From: Dermacentor variabilis
Lineage: Eukaryota > Arthropoda > Arachnida > Ixodida > Ixodidae
Length of the DNA: 64,000 nt
Assembly: GCF_050947875.1 (NCBI RefSeq)
Contig: NC_134573.1
Location: forward strand, 35,403,115 to 35,467,114
Direction: 5' to 3'
Shown: in pieces, positions 35,985 to 47,882 of the stretch
Layout: every line of letters begins with the position of its first letter
Numbering within the stretch: position 1 is the first letter of the stretch
Program-made: the position numbers and the translations under genes
Notes under the pieces: generated by a model
The model's input: only the letters and a program-made list of their open reading frames with translations
What the model was told of the DNA's origin: nothing
The model's database searches: none

Positions 35985-36751
35985 TCCGATTTATTGGCGC
36001 GGCATGTATAACAACGTCCGAAAGTTCATTCGCTCCTGTGCTCAGTGCCAACGCCGAAAAGCACCTCCCGGACAAGTCTACCCGTCACAACTCCTTCCCT
36101 ACCCTAGTCGATTCTTTGATCGTGTTGGTATGGACATAGAAGTACCGCTACCCTCCACTCCAGCAGGCAACGGCTGGATTATTGTTGCAGTGGATGCATT
36201 GTTGCATCGTTTCTGTTAGGACATTTCGTTCTTCGCCACGGTACCCCTCGCGAACTTCTGAGGCATAGAGGCCGCACCTTTCTTTCCGATGCTTTGAAGG
36301 CACTAGTCGACGAATGCCGAGTCGTCCACCGCAGCAGTACAGCTACCATCCGCAAACTAACGGTATAACCGAGTGCTTCGAGATCGTACTCTTGGCGATA
36401 TGATCTCGACTTACGTCGCCTCTGATCACTCAAATTTGGACCAAGTTGTCCCTTTCGTGACGTATGCGTACAATACTGCGGCCAAAGCAACTACTAGATT
36501 TTCCTCTTACTTTCTCCTATACGGACGAGAACCATTTAATACGTTCGATACCATTCTTTCATATAAACCTGACACGTATGAAACTGCTCCGCCATCTGGA
36601 GCTGCTCGACATGCCAAGGAATGCCGCCAGCTTGCCCGCTTTTTTCCAAAGAGGATCAGTGGCAGCAGCAGTTCCGTATACCTGCCGACCATCCTGCACC
36701 AACTTTTTCGCCTGGCTCTCTCGTATGGCGCCTTCTCTTTAGGAGGGCGAT
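35985..36751 (+). pseudogene. Gypsy-B integrase (3' part of pol)
   Basis: The frame 35985-36220 carries the second half of the HHCC finger ('YWRGMYNNVRKFIRSCAQCQ') and the first Asp block ('DRVGMDIEVPLPSTPAGNGW'). A deletion after 'VAVDAL' and several frameshifts follow. The frame 36373-36751 has 'RTLGDMISTYVASDHS' and 'FVTYAYNTAAKATT'. The catalytic Glu region near 36365 is disrupted ('GITECFE'-like). The 3' LTR follows directly. Confidence 0.8.
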
Positions 36752-36849
36752 TGTAACGAAGAGTAGCCTGCGCCTCAGCAGCATCGTCACCGGTATGAGC
36801 ATGTGTCCTTGTGACTGCTACCTATTCGCCTGCGTCCGTTGCTAAAAGA

Positions 36850-36853
<4 letters not shown>
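36752..36853 (+). repeat. 3' LTR of Gypsy-B (truncated)
   Basis: It starts TGTAACGAAGAGTAGCC and runs into (TA)n after AGATCTC, lacking the last bases seen in the 5' LTR. It also lacks about 30 bp present in the middle of the 5' LTR. Confidence 0.8.

Positions 36854-36934
<81 letters not shown>
36854..36934. repeat. (TA)n tract at the 3' junction of Gypsy-B
   Basis: About 40 uninterrupted TA units start at the LTR end. With 14073-14115 and the TATA at 24775, they bracket Gypsy-A and Gypsy-B. Confidence 0.97.
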
Positions 36935-36937
<3 letters not shown>

Positions 36938-38296
36938 GTGTAGAGACAGATATGGCTTTGCCCCTCTTCCCCAAAACAAAAACTGTTGGTACGGCATTGG
37001 CAACAGGACTTCAGGGCACGAACTCAGCCACATAGGCGCTGAATTTGTGACTCACGAGGAAACCATAGTAGGGCACTTTAGTTTCAAAACGAGCACACTT
37101 TTTTCAGAAATGGAACAAAGCCGAAATTTTTAAGCACGGATGTCCAACATCTAATAGTGATAAAGCATTACACACGCGCGATAATATCTCCTTTGTTAAG
37201 AACAATAAAACGATGTGCTGCACACTTTGGTTGGGACACATCGACACCAAGAAAAAAGATGTCCGACGATTAAGATACTCCCCAATGGGAAATTTGGTTT
37301 GGAAAATGGTTTTCATTTCGTGATATACTGAGGCAAAGAACTTTACACCGAAATTACCGCGCCGACTGGCAGTGGGCGAGCCTTCGCAGAGGGATGGGCA
37401 CTATGCGGACGCTGGCCTGATGAGCGGCATCGGAGCCGTCTGTGGAAGACGACGACGGCGACGCAGGCGCGAGCAGTGGTAAAAGCGTGTTCGCGGGGTC
37501 ACGCCGAGGGACGCCGACGCTCAACCCATCAAGGGGCGCCTAAGAGCGGCGCTTGAAACGCTTCTCGGAAACACTGCACAGGCTGTGTGCTGCCTTGTCA
37601 TAACTTATGTCGAGCAGTTCATATCCAGCCATGACGGCCGTGAATCCTTATTCCACGTCAATGATGCGAATAAATTTGCGGTCATGTAAAATAAATAATT
37701 CGGCGGCTCCTTCCATTAACTCTCCTGTGAGGGTGCCTACGAACTCTGCGTAATTGTGAATGACAATATTCTACCACCACGCAAAACTTCAGCAGGAAAA
37801 TCCTGTATGTCTCCTCCCTCTTCCCCGATGCCGACATGAACAAAATCACCTCCTATGAATGGCCAGGATACAAACACATCATATTTCAGAAAACAAAGCC
37901 CAAAGAAAATTATCGTTTGCAGAAATAATAAAAAACTGACACGACTGAACTACTGCCAGTTACAATACATTAGAAATTGCTAAAGACTGTACTAATCACT
38001 GTCGTTATGAGAAGGATCTTTTCTTTTTTAAATTCAGGGGCTTTACCTTAAAGAGCATGTATTTATTATTACAGCAGCGCAAAAGGAACGACAAAAGAAA
38101 CTAACACAAGTATTCAAAAACTGACAGTTTATGGAAATCTGAAAAGAATAATTACAAAATGCCCAGCTGCGTATATAACCTGATTCTACCGACTTAATCC
38201 AGATGTTCGCGAGAGATTTCGCAGTCAGCTAGGTGGATAGAAAAAACAGAAATGCAAAATTCACGGTATTTCTTTGTGCGGATCGTCTCAATCATT
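36935..38296. other. No recognised gene or repeat
   Basis: A GC-rich patch at 37355-37570 encodes nothing recognisable. The rest is A/T-rich with no LTR or SINE seen. Confidence 0.45.
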
Positions 38297-38770
38297 TTGA
38301 ATTGAATTGGATATCTTTATTTCCAACAGATTGGGGGAGACAGGGAAGAAAAGTTGCAAGTGCACCTTGAAAAAACACGCTGCCCCCTCTGACCACAGGA
38401 CATGGGCAGTGTGGAGCTGCCGCGTGTTTTTAACAATACAAAAATACAGAGTTTTGCAAGACTGCATGAGAAGCGCTAAGTGAAAAGTGAGTAGTTGCGT
38501 GTAATGAAGTTACAAAACGTTTCACATGTGCCAGATGAAAAAAAAAACATGTATACACAAATATATGTAATATAAATGTGAACAAAAAGCTGTAAACTTA
38601 TCTAATCTGCACTTCTGAAATAGCTGACCATACAAACCATACAAACATGAACATTAGTCCTGCTGATTAAGTCGAGAAAATTCTGACGGGGTAAGGACAC
38701 ATATATCAATGCGAGATTTGTTGTAAGCATTTAAATGCCTTGGTAAGTTGTGTTTTAGCATTTGTGAGCT

Positions 38771-41477
38771 CTAATTAGTTCTAAAACGGTGCACTGTCCA
38801 GGGTTCTGTGTTTCTTGTGAAACGTGAAGGGACACGTTCTTCTAAACATGATAATTTAACAAGGGATAGATCGCTTTTCCTGTTCATGTGATAAAGCTTC
38901 TGCAAAAGTCGGCGCCTATAGATTTCGTGCACTGCAATAATTCTAAACTTGTCAAATAAATGCTCGGTGTGTGAATGGTACGGAACATTTGCGAGGACGC
39001 GTACTATCCTTTTCTGTAACAAAAATAATTTGTTTAAATTCGTATCAGTTGTAGTGCCCCATACCAGGTGAGAATAATTGAGATGAGAGGCAAATAAGGC
39101 GTTGTAAAATAGCACTTTAACTGATGCAGGAAGAAGGTAACGGTTTCTGCTTATTATACCTGTTATCTGACTCAGTTTTTGCGTTACAAAATTTACAAGG
39201 TCATTCCACAGCAGCGATGAAGAAAAATGCACACCTAGGATTTTCATGCTTTCTACAAATTCAATCGGAGCCTCATTATAGGCTGTGCCATGTAGTAAAG
39301 GGGAGTTGCTTCCTTTTGGACGAAAAATTATAGCTTTAGTTTTGGTTGGGTTGACACATAAACAGTTTTGGTTAGACCATGTACTAAGTTTCAGGAGCAA
39401 TTCATTTGATATTGTGATAAGCTCGGTATAAGGACGTGATGTTAGAAATATACTGGTGTCGTCTGCGTAAATTAAAAATTTTACATTGAAATGAATATTT
39501 ACAATATCGTTAATATATAGATTAAAAAGCAAAGGACCCAGAATGCTGCCTTGAAGTGCTCCAGAAAGTATAAACCTCTCTTGGGACCTGAAGTATTTAT
39601 CTGTACATATTGGCCTCTATTTTGAAAATAAGGCTTAATAAATTCAAGAGGGAGTCCTCTAACTCCATAACGATTGAGCTTATGAAAAAGAATGTTGTGG
39701 CTACTATAACGGAACCCTTTAATGAAATCTACAAATAAACCAAGAGTCATGAGCTTGTTTTCGAAATTGGTAAGGATATATTCTTTATGATGCAGTAGGG
39801 CTAACTTTGTGGACTTGTCTTTTTGAAACCCATACTGAGATTCGCTAATTAAGTTGTGCTTATTACAGAATGAGCTTAAATGTACAAATATTATTTTCTC
39901 TAAAGCTTTGGAAAAGATATGGGCCGGTAATTATTTATGTATAGCTTGTTGCCTTTCTTATGGAGTACTGTTACTCTCGCACTCTTCATCTTTGCAGGAA
40001 AAACACCAGTTGAGATGCATAGGTTGTATATGTGTGCAAGTAGCTCAGCGATCTCATGTAGCGCAATTTTTACGGGCGTTATTTGTATGCCATCAGTGTC
40101 AATGCATGACGAGTTTTTAAAACTAGAAAATACTGTATGCACTTCATGAATTCCTGTAGGCTGGAAAAAGAGCGTGTTTTGATTTGGAGCGAAAGTAAGG
40201 TCAGGAAGTTTTGCAGAAGTAACATAGGTATCGCGATACACAAAATGTTTATTAAGCTGTTCAACCATTTCGTGCCGTGATAACTTCTGTCCTTTGTAAA
40301 CAATTTGTTCTATAGACACGCTCCTTCTTTGTCGCCCCAATACAAAATTCAGGTTATTCCAAAGTTTATGGCTCTGAGAGCAAGACAAAAACATCTGGAA
40401 ATAATATGCATCTTTTACTTTTCGTAACTCTTTGGTTAATTTGTTTCTATACTCTTTAAAAGCCTTTAGGTCAGCAGGGTCACGGTATTTTACAAATTTA
40501 GCATAAAGCTGGTCACGCTTCTTTATTTTCCTAAACAAGTATTTCGTTAGCCAAGGCTTTCTGAAATTTTTATGCTTACTTTTTTGCAGACGAAGTGTTT
40601 AGAATACACATCGACAAAAATTGTGATAAACTTAGTGTAAGCGACTTCCGCATTATTTTCCTGAAGGATATTATCCCAGCTTACCTCGCTTAGTTCTGCC
40701 TGAAATGCCTGCAGCGTTTGTTCAGTGATGTCCTGATAAAATGTCAGATGCGTTGCTGCGTATCGAAATATGTGCAATTTCAACGTACAAACAAATTGGC
40801 ATGTGATCACCTATGCAATGCGCCAAAACACAACTGCTAATACAAGAAGGATGATAACTTGTCAAAAAGAGATCAAGCGTAGTTTCACTTGTAGCTGTAA
40901 CCCTAGTTGCTGATTCTGTGGCATTAATGCAACCATTCTGGACAAATGTGCTTACAAACTCGCGCGTCGTTGCGTTTTCAGAAGCCATATCAATATTCAT
41001 GTCGCCACCAATAACTACACATTTTCGGTTTTCATTTGCAAATCACAACAGATTATCCATAAACATGAAAAAGGCATTCAAACTGCCATCAGGTAGTCTG
41101 TAACAAACAGCAAATAACGTATCATTGGTTTCAACACATAGCACCTCAATATTTTCATTCGTACACAAAAAGTTGCCAGATAGATCACATGATATAGACA
41201 CATTTACCAACAGGCAAACACCTCCTCCACGCCATGATTCTCTATGTAAACAGAAAATTTTCGTATTAGGCAACTGAAAAATATTGCTAGCGTCAGTGTA
41301 CCACGTTTCAGTAAGCATAACTACATCGCACAAGTTTTCTATTTCTGAAGAGAAGGTTTCCAGTTCTGTTGCTTTATTATTCGCAGATTGCACATTTAGA
41401 TGTATACAGCTTAATCCTCTTTCTTGTACGCGTAGTGTAGAGAACCTTTCTGTCTTTGTTTTATAGTCTAGGTGCAT
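38771..41477 (-). pseudogene. LINE ORF2 (endonuclease and reverse transcriptase)
   Basis: The endonuclease (41477-40720) includes 'LSCIHLNVQSANNKATELE', 'VVMLTETWYTDASNIFQL', 'GGDMNIDM' and 'TTLDLFLTS' with a terminal 'GDHMPI'. The RT is spread over 40810-40547, 40538-39900, 39750-39499 and 39532-38771, with 'YINNYRPIS' and 'KFLIYADDTSIFL' (catalytic YADD intact). The C-terminal block reads 'RVLANVPYHSHTEHLFDKF', ending with a TAA at 38771. Several frameshifts and stops break it into at least five pieces. Confidence 0.82.
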
Positions 41478-41632
41478 AATGTTTCTATTGAGCTCAATAA
41501 TATTTCTTATTAATGAGCTACGGCAGAAAGGTCGTCAGTACATCTTACAACAACCGCCGGATCGCCGCCATTATTACGTACCAAGACTTTCCCATTAGAA
41601 CACCAAACATACCTATAGCCAGAACTTTTTGC

Positions 41633-42350
41633 TCATTCTTTAGCAAAGTAGAGAAGCTTTCTTGTACGGAGGGTCAGGTTTTCAGCTATGTAAACCCTAT
41701 CCTCACTGCTCCTCAGCTTTCCTTTGTTAGCGAGCGAAGCATCGGCCAATTCCTGGCGTGCAAAACGTACGATGATTTCTCGCAGCTTCTCGGGCTTTCC
41801 AGGTAACCTATGTAGGGCTACGACATCTTGCCTGCACAACCAAGCAACCTGTAATCTTCCGGCGACTCCATATACTTTACTCAATAGGTCTTCTCCGTCA
41901 TCCTGAGCCACACCATGAGTTTCCAGATTTAGTCGCCTGCTCCGACTCTCAAGATCCTCAACATCAAATTCCAGCTGTGAAAGCTGCTGAAATGCGCCCT
42001 GTTTCTCAAATTTTTCCAGCCGGCTCTAAACGTCTTTTATATCTTTTTCATGAGTATGCAGCCGCTGTTGAATACCGTCGAAATGATCAGACAAGACCTG
42101 TACAGATTTTTCCATGCATGAAACCTCGGCTGGAAGCTCGAGAAGAGAACTTAGCTTGCGGTCTATTTCTGCCAACATAACAAGGGTGTTGTTATCAGAT
42201 GCCTGATTTGCAGCAGGAACATGGCTCTTGCCACCGACAGGCTTACAGAAGGAGCATTTCCACGCTTTCAGTGATGTCTCGCGCAGTGATTTCACGCACA
42301 TTTTAACGTTTGTCATTTTAAAATCTGCCTCGTCGGGAAATTTGACTTAG
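41633..42350 (-). pseudogene. LINE ORF1 (zinc-finger/coiled-coil RNA-binding protein)
   Basis: The first part (42316-42026) has a 'WKCSFCKP' Cys pair, probably the end of a PHD-like finger, and a helical stretch with Leu repeats consistent with a coiled coil. After a stop near 42026 the second part (to 41633) reads 'ESRSRRLNLETHGVAQDDGE' and 'VVALHRLPGKPEKLREIIVR', then 'SSEDRVYIAENLTLRTRKLL'. This is an RRM-like/transposase_22-like layout known from CR1-group ORF1 proteins. ORF1 proteins coat the LINE RNA. The N-terminus is missing. Confidence 0.7.
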
Positions 42351-43071
42351 ATTAGGTTGCACATGCAGGCGATGGGGCTTTTGCATTTCTTCCACGCAGA
42401 TTGCAATAAACTGTTAGTTTGTAAATAGCTGTTAGTTTAGCGCTTGCTGTGCGTGCTTCTTTTCTCCGTGTTGTCATCCCTTTTGTGCAATCATGATAAT
42501 GAACTTGAAAAAACTGACCCAATTTTACACCCTATAGCTTAGACTCGTGTCCTAGGCCTTCTTACTGAACTCGAAGCTTAGTGCATGCCTAATTCACTAA
42601 TGACTCTTTAAAAGGCAATAAATCTTCTTACACGGCCATTGGAGTCAAGCTTTAACTATAAGATAACTCGCAAGTATCACAACGCTAATTGAAGAAATTC
42701 AAGAATTTTAATATGTTACACTATATAGAAAGCGACAAAAAATTCAGCATTTTACACATTTGTAAGTACACAGCATAAGTACTTTTTGCAAAATACCTGG
42801 ATGCTTCTATAAACTCATGAGTCAAACGAAAATTGCGTCACGTGATTTGAGTTCACGCAGAAGCTTTCCATTCAATACAACAAGGCGCGCGGGTCTGGCC
42901 GGGGGGCCCTCTTTATGAAGCCCGAGCTCATCCCAGGCCCGTGATTCCAAGCCTGGGCCAAGGCGTTCTTTACTAAGCTTAGCAAGCGCCCACCTGTGCA
43001 TGATCAGGCCCGGCCCGGGCAAGCTGGAGGAAATCCGGTCTGTACGTGCATTAAAATTTGTGATACCAGCA
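42351..43071. other. Unassigned sequence with a GC-rich patch
   Basis: The patch 42890-43025 is rich in GGCCCG/CGGGCC words, and a loosely similar patch occurs at 53350-53430. They may be old copies of one repeat, but the match is too weak to be sure. Confidence 0.35.
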
Positions 43072-43284
43072 ATGGCAGCTTAGCGCTTCAGCTGTTGCGC
43101 TGCTTCAGCTGCTGAAAGCGGGTTCGATCGCCGGTCATGGCGGCCGCATTTCGTTGGGGGCGAAAACATCCGTGTACTTGGATTTGGGTGCACGTTAAAG
43201 AACTAGAGGTGGTCGAAATAATTCCGGTCCCTACTGCGGCGCGCCTCGTAATCGTATCGTGGTTTTCGTATGTAATATCCTAGA
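43072..43284 (+). mobile_element. Ruka-type SINE, copy 2 (diverged)
   Basis: The plus strand has a B box (GGGTTCGATCGCC) near 43122, then 'GGCGGCCGCATTTCGTTGGG', 'CGTGTACTTGGATTTGGGTG' and 'GCGCGCCTCGTAATC'. The 5' part differs from the other copies and target duplications are not clear. Confidence 0.75.
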
Positions 43285-43699
43285 ATATAAATCAAACGGT
43301 GCTTATGTCATACATGAAGCGGCATTACGACAAAAATAAAGTGGCAATAGAAGATAGAAGAAAGAGTGTTTTAAAACAAAGTACACAACTAACTTGAAAA
43401 AGCGGATAGAAGCCAACCTAGGACATTTTCTTTATTGTTCTTATCCACACTTCACGCTGGAAACATTAATGATTACACAAATTTTTAAAAGAGGCTGTTG
43501 AATAATAGCATGTTGTAGCAAAATAAAAAAACATTAGGGTTATACAGAATATTTCACGTAACTTTAACAAATCACTTAAAAAACGTGGTGAACCGCAGCT
43601 GGGTGATACCAAAGACATACGGTTTGCCATCATATTGCGTGCCTCAGCATATTTGCGATATTGCGCTGACTAGTCAATTCATGATCATCATCATCGTCA

Positions 43700-45300
43700 G
43701 CCTGGTTACTCGCACCGCAGGCCAAAGGCCTCTACCATTGTTCTCCAATTACCGCAGTCAGGTACTAATTGTGGCCATGTTGTCCCTGCCAACTTCTTAA
43801 TCTCATCCGCCCACCTGACTTTCTGCCGCCCTCAGCTACGCTTCCCTTCCCTTGGAATCCAACCCGTAACCCTTAATGAGCATCCGTTATCTTCCCTCCT
43901 CATTACATGTCCTGCCCATGCCCATTTATTTTTCTTGATTTAAACTAAGATGTCCTTAACTCGCGTTTGTTCCCTCACCCAATCTGCTCTTTTCTTGTCT
44001 CTTAGCGTTACACCAATCATTCTTCTTACCATAAATCGTTGCGTCGTCATCAATTTAAGTAGAGCCCTTTTCGCAAGCCTCCAGGTTTCCGGCCCGTAAG
44101 TGAGTACTGCTAAGACACAGCTATTATACACTGTTATCTTCAGGGATAATGGCATCCAGCAGTTCATGAACTGAGAATGCTTGCCAAACGCGCCCCAGCC
44201 CATTCTTATTCTTCCGATTATTTCAGTCTCATGATCCGGATCTGCAGTCACTACCTGTCCTAAGTAGATGTATTCCCTTACTACTTCCAGTGCCTCGCTA
44301 CCTATCATAAACTGCTCTTCTCTTCGGAGACTGTTAAACGTTAGTTTTCGGCAGATTATTTTTCGACCCACCCTTCTGCTTTGCTCGTCCAGGTCAGTGA
44401 GCATGTATTGCAATTGCTCCCCTGAGTTACTAAGCAAGGCAATATCATCAGCGAAAGCAAGTTACTAAGGTATTCTCCATTAACTCTTATCCCCACTTCT
44501 TCCCAATCCAGGTCTCTGAATACCTGCTGTAAACACAGTGTAAATAGCATTGAAGAGATCGTATTTCCCTACCTGACGCCTTTATTTATTGCGATTTTGT
44601 TGCTTTGTTTATCGAGAACTACGGTGGCTGTGGAGCTGTGGAGCTATAGACATCTTTCAGTATTTTTACATACGGCTTGTCTACACCCTGATTTCGCAAT
44701 TCCTGCATGAGTGCTGAGGTTTCGACTGAATGAAACGCTTTCTCGTAATCAATGAAAGCTATATACAAGGGTTGCTTATATTTCGCACATTTCTCTGTCA
44801 CCTGATTGACAGTGTGAATATGGCCTATTGTTGGGTAGCCTTTACGGAATCCTGCCTGCTCCTTCGGTTGACAGAAGTCTAAGGTGTTCCTGATTCTATT
44901 TGCGATTACCTTAGTAAATACTTTGTAGGCAACGAACAGTAAGCTGATCACTCTATAATTTTCGAGTCTTTGGCGTCCCCTTTCTTATGGATTAGGATTA
45001 TGTTAGCGTTCTTCCAAGATTCCGGTACGCTCGGGGTCATGAAGCATTGCGTATACAGGGTGGCCAGTTTTTCTAGAACAATCTGCCCACCATCCTTCCA
45101 CAAACCTGCTGTTACCTGATTCTGCCCAGCTGCCTTCCCCGTTTGCATAGCTCCCAAGGCTTTCTTTACTTCTTCCGGCGTTACTTGTGGGATTTCAAAT
45201 TCCTCTAGACTGTTCTCTCTTCCATTATCGTCGTGGCTGCCACTGGTACTGTACAAATCTCTACAGAGCTCCTCAGCCACTTGAGATATCTCATCCATAT
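43700..45300 (-). pseudogene. RTE-2 reverse transcriptase (3' part)
   Basis: The frame 45298-44948 carries the pre-RT region ('DEISQVAEELCRDLYST', 'GKAAGQNQVTAGLWKDGG'). The frame 44951-44619 has 'VAYKVFTKVIANRIRNTLDF' and 'EQAGFRKGYPTIGHIHT'. The catalytic FADD is present near 44450 but out of frame with its neighbours. The frame 44437-43940 has the C-terminal RTE block ('VLTYGPETWRLAKR', 'MVRRMIGVTLRDKKRADWV'). It is closely related to RTE-1 but a distinct subfamily. At least three frameshifts. Confidence 0.85.
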
Positions 45301-45454
45301 TGTTACGGAAAGGAAGAAGCGTGCGTCTATTTACAGATGGCTTTTAATGGCTGGGCCAACAAGCGTAGAGCAGCGATAAAAAAACTACCCTCTTCCTCGT
45401 AGTCTCTCAGACCACCATCATAGTCCTCTTCTTCATACATTACCGACTGTGACA
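45301..45454 (-). repeat. 3' LTR of Gypsy-C
   Basis: On the plus strand it reads TGTTACGGAAAGGAAGAAGC to GACTGTGACA. It differs from the other LTR by a few substitutions and an about 11-bp length difference near 45390. A purine-rich GACGGGGGTGA precedes it on the minus strand, a likely polypurine tract. Confidence 0.93.
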
Positions 45455-45914
45455 TCACCCCCGTCGGAAAAAGCACTTTATTGGTGCGGCTCATCTGTCC
45501 GAGAAAGGTAAGGTTTGAGACGGCTGACGTGGATGATGTCAGAGAGAGGTGAAGGCACCGTGGCATCCAGCGGAGACACTTCATATGTGACAGGGGTCAC
45601 CTGGCGAAGGATGCGGTAAGGGCCATAGTATCGCGAGAGGAATTTCTCCGAAAGACCAACATGCCGAGTTGGTTACCAGACTAGCACAAGAGCACCTGGT
45701 TCGTAATGCACGTCGTGGTGGCGCTGGTCGTAACGGCACTTCTGGCGTGTCTGTGAAGCAGAAAGGCGAATGCGGGCAATCTGGCGTGCTTGGGTCGCGG
45801 TGGTTATGACATCCCGAGTGTACTCTGTCGGCGAGTCGAGCGTGGTCGAGAGGAGTGTCTCGAAAGGCAAAGTTGGCTCACGGCCGAAGAGGAGATAGAA
45901 GGGGGAACAGCCTG

Positions 45915-46898
45915 GGGTGCTATAACGTAAAACTATTCCAAACTTTTCTATTCCAATTCTGCTATCAGCCCTCCACGATTGGTCAAAAACTTTTTCGACT
46001 ACCCCCACTTCACCTGTCTGTCACGCGACGTCATGAAAACCGCAATACCTCCACATCTGATATGATGTGTACACACTGATTATGTATGATTTGACAGAAA
46101 AAAGAAAAAACAGTTATTTCTGATTCAACCCCTTTTCTCCATTAGCCCTCGGCTATTGGTAAAAAGTTTTCGGGCTGCACCCACTTCACCTGCCTGTCAC
46201 GCGACGTCACAAAACCGCAAGAACTCACCGCGTCAAAGTGACGTGTACATGATAAAGATGTATTATTATGCCGAACAAAACTGAATTTTCTTCGGAATAG
46301 CCATAGGCTGCCCCGTTCCGAAAGGAATAGAAGGTGGCTGCCGCCGATCACTCAGACGCTGGCGAGTCGCACCTGCCGGAGAGCATGGGTGTATTTGCGT
46401 ATAGTAAAGCTTCTTGCGTGGCCGTGTAACGTTTTCGAGCACTTTCTGGACGTTTACCCCCTCATTCTGCCTACTCTTCTTTGCTGAGGGTCCGTTTAAG
46501 CGTCATTCTTGAGCTTCCATTGCATGCCGCCGCGATTTTCGACCAGCCGCCACAAGCTAAGTAAGTGAAAGCCGACCAATCGTAGACGCCGGCACTACCC
46601 TCTTCATCCGGTTATCGACTTTCAGTGCAGTGGCTCGGCCCCATCGAATCCCTCTCCACTTGAGCGTTCTCCTCGCCTATTCTCAGCCAATTAGATACGA
46701 CAAGCCGCTCAGTGTAGGCAATGTTATTCGTTTTTCAAGCAAACAAAAGTGACTTCCTGTGAACGAGGAGAGCATTTGATTGGTCTGTTCAGACAACACT
46801 GCGGGTGACCGCCCGGTGCTCGCGTTGGTGGTTACGCAGAATTGACGTCAGAAGATTGGAATAGAAACATATTGGAATAGTTTTACGTTATAGGGCCC
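45915..46898. mobile_element. MITE-A copy 2, complete
   Basis: The termini are inverted repeats of about 40 bp: GGGTGC then TATAACGTAAAACTATTCC at the left, and GGGCCC then the same sequence in reverse complement at the right. Removing the element and one CTG (45912-45914 and 46899-46901) restores the Gypsy-C integrase frame. The left third contains a tandem copy of about 180 bp: 45980-46040 resembles 46145-46215. No transposase is encoded. A GGG terminus with a 3-bp (or 4-bp, CCTG) duplication does not identify the superfamily for me. Confidence 0.9.
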
Positions 46899-47882
46899 CT
46901 GCTGTGTCGTGGCGCGAGGAATTGTAGGAGAACGTGACAAATGGTAGAGCAATGTCCCAGCCGCGATGATCGGAGGAAACATACATTGCTAGCATGTCAG
47001 TTAATGTGCGGTTCAGGCGTTTGGTAAGACCGTTAGTTTGAGGATGGTAAGAGGTAGTAAATTTGTGTTTAGTAGCACATGATCGAAGTAGGTCGTCTAT
47101 GACTTTGGAAAGAAAGTATCTGCCGCGATCGGTGAGAAGTTGACGAGGTGCCCCGTGGTGCAAGATAATGTCGTGAAGCAAGAAATCAGCGACGTCTGTA
47201 GCGCAGCTGGTCGGTAGGGCTCTAGTAATGGCATAGCGAGTTGTATAGTCCGTAGCGACGGCAATCCACCTATTTCCTTCATTCGATATAGGGAATGGTC
47301 CGAGAAGATCAACGCCAACGCGAAAGAAAGGGTCGGCCGGTATATCCAAAGGTTGCAGCAGTCCGGCAGGAGGCACAGCTGGTCTTTTCCGGCGTTGACG
47401 CGACTCACACGCGGCAACATAGCGCCGAACGGAGCGGTTGAGACGGGGCCAGAAAAACCGTCGCCGAATTCGGTCATAGGTCCGCGTAACGCCGAGGTGT
47501 CCAGCGGTGGGAACGTCGTGCAGTTGCTGCCGTACAGTCTGTCGCAGATGAGACGGAATGACGGTTAGGAGCTTGGGCCCGTCGGTGTGCATGTTGCGGC
47601 GATACAGGATGCCATTTTGTAGTACGAACATGTGAAGGGAAGGGTCAGACGGATCAGAGAGGAGGCGTCCGATATTGGGGCGTAACGACTCATCGCGTCG
47701 TTGTTCAGCGCCAATGTCTTGCAAGGCTGAGAGCGAAAGAACGCAGATCGGTGCGACATCCACTAAGCCGTCCGGTACATCGGCAGCGTCCTGATATAGA
47801 CGACCCGACTTGTAGACCACAGTGTATGTGTATTCCTGCAGCCGTAGGGCCCAGCGACCAAGGCGTCTGGTGGGATCCTTAA

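Larger units (their letters stand above)
24780..36853 (+). mobile_element. Gypsy-B: Ty3 element carrying three further nested elements
   Basis: The LTRs at 24780-24909 and 36752-36853 share 'GAAGAGTAGCCTGCGCCTCA' and 'TGACTG.TAC'. Between them are gag, protease, RT and RNase H (to about 28193) and, after a 7.8-kb interruption, the integrase (from about 35985). The stretch joining RNase H to the integrase zinc finger is missing, so the interruption also involved a deletion. The left LTR starts five bases after Gypsy-A ends. The right LTR runs into (TA)n. Confidence 0.85.
38297..42350 (-). mobile_element. CR1/L2-like LINE with ORF1 and ORF2
   Basis: On the minus strand it runs from an ORF1 cut in its zinc-finger segment (about 42350) to a 3' end with TTCAATTCAATTCAA-type short repeats at 38297-38311, a tail typical of the CR1/L2 group. 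It is 5'-truncated and has frameshifts and stops in both ORFs. No RNase H is seen, in line with that group. Clade assignment is tentative. Confidence 0.8.

Noticed and set aside
37355..37570. GC-rich patch as a host exon
   Set aside because: No open frame with splice sites and no motif could be found.
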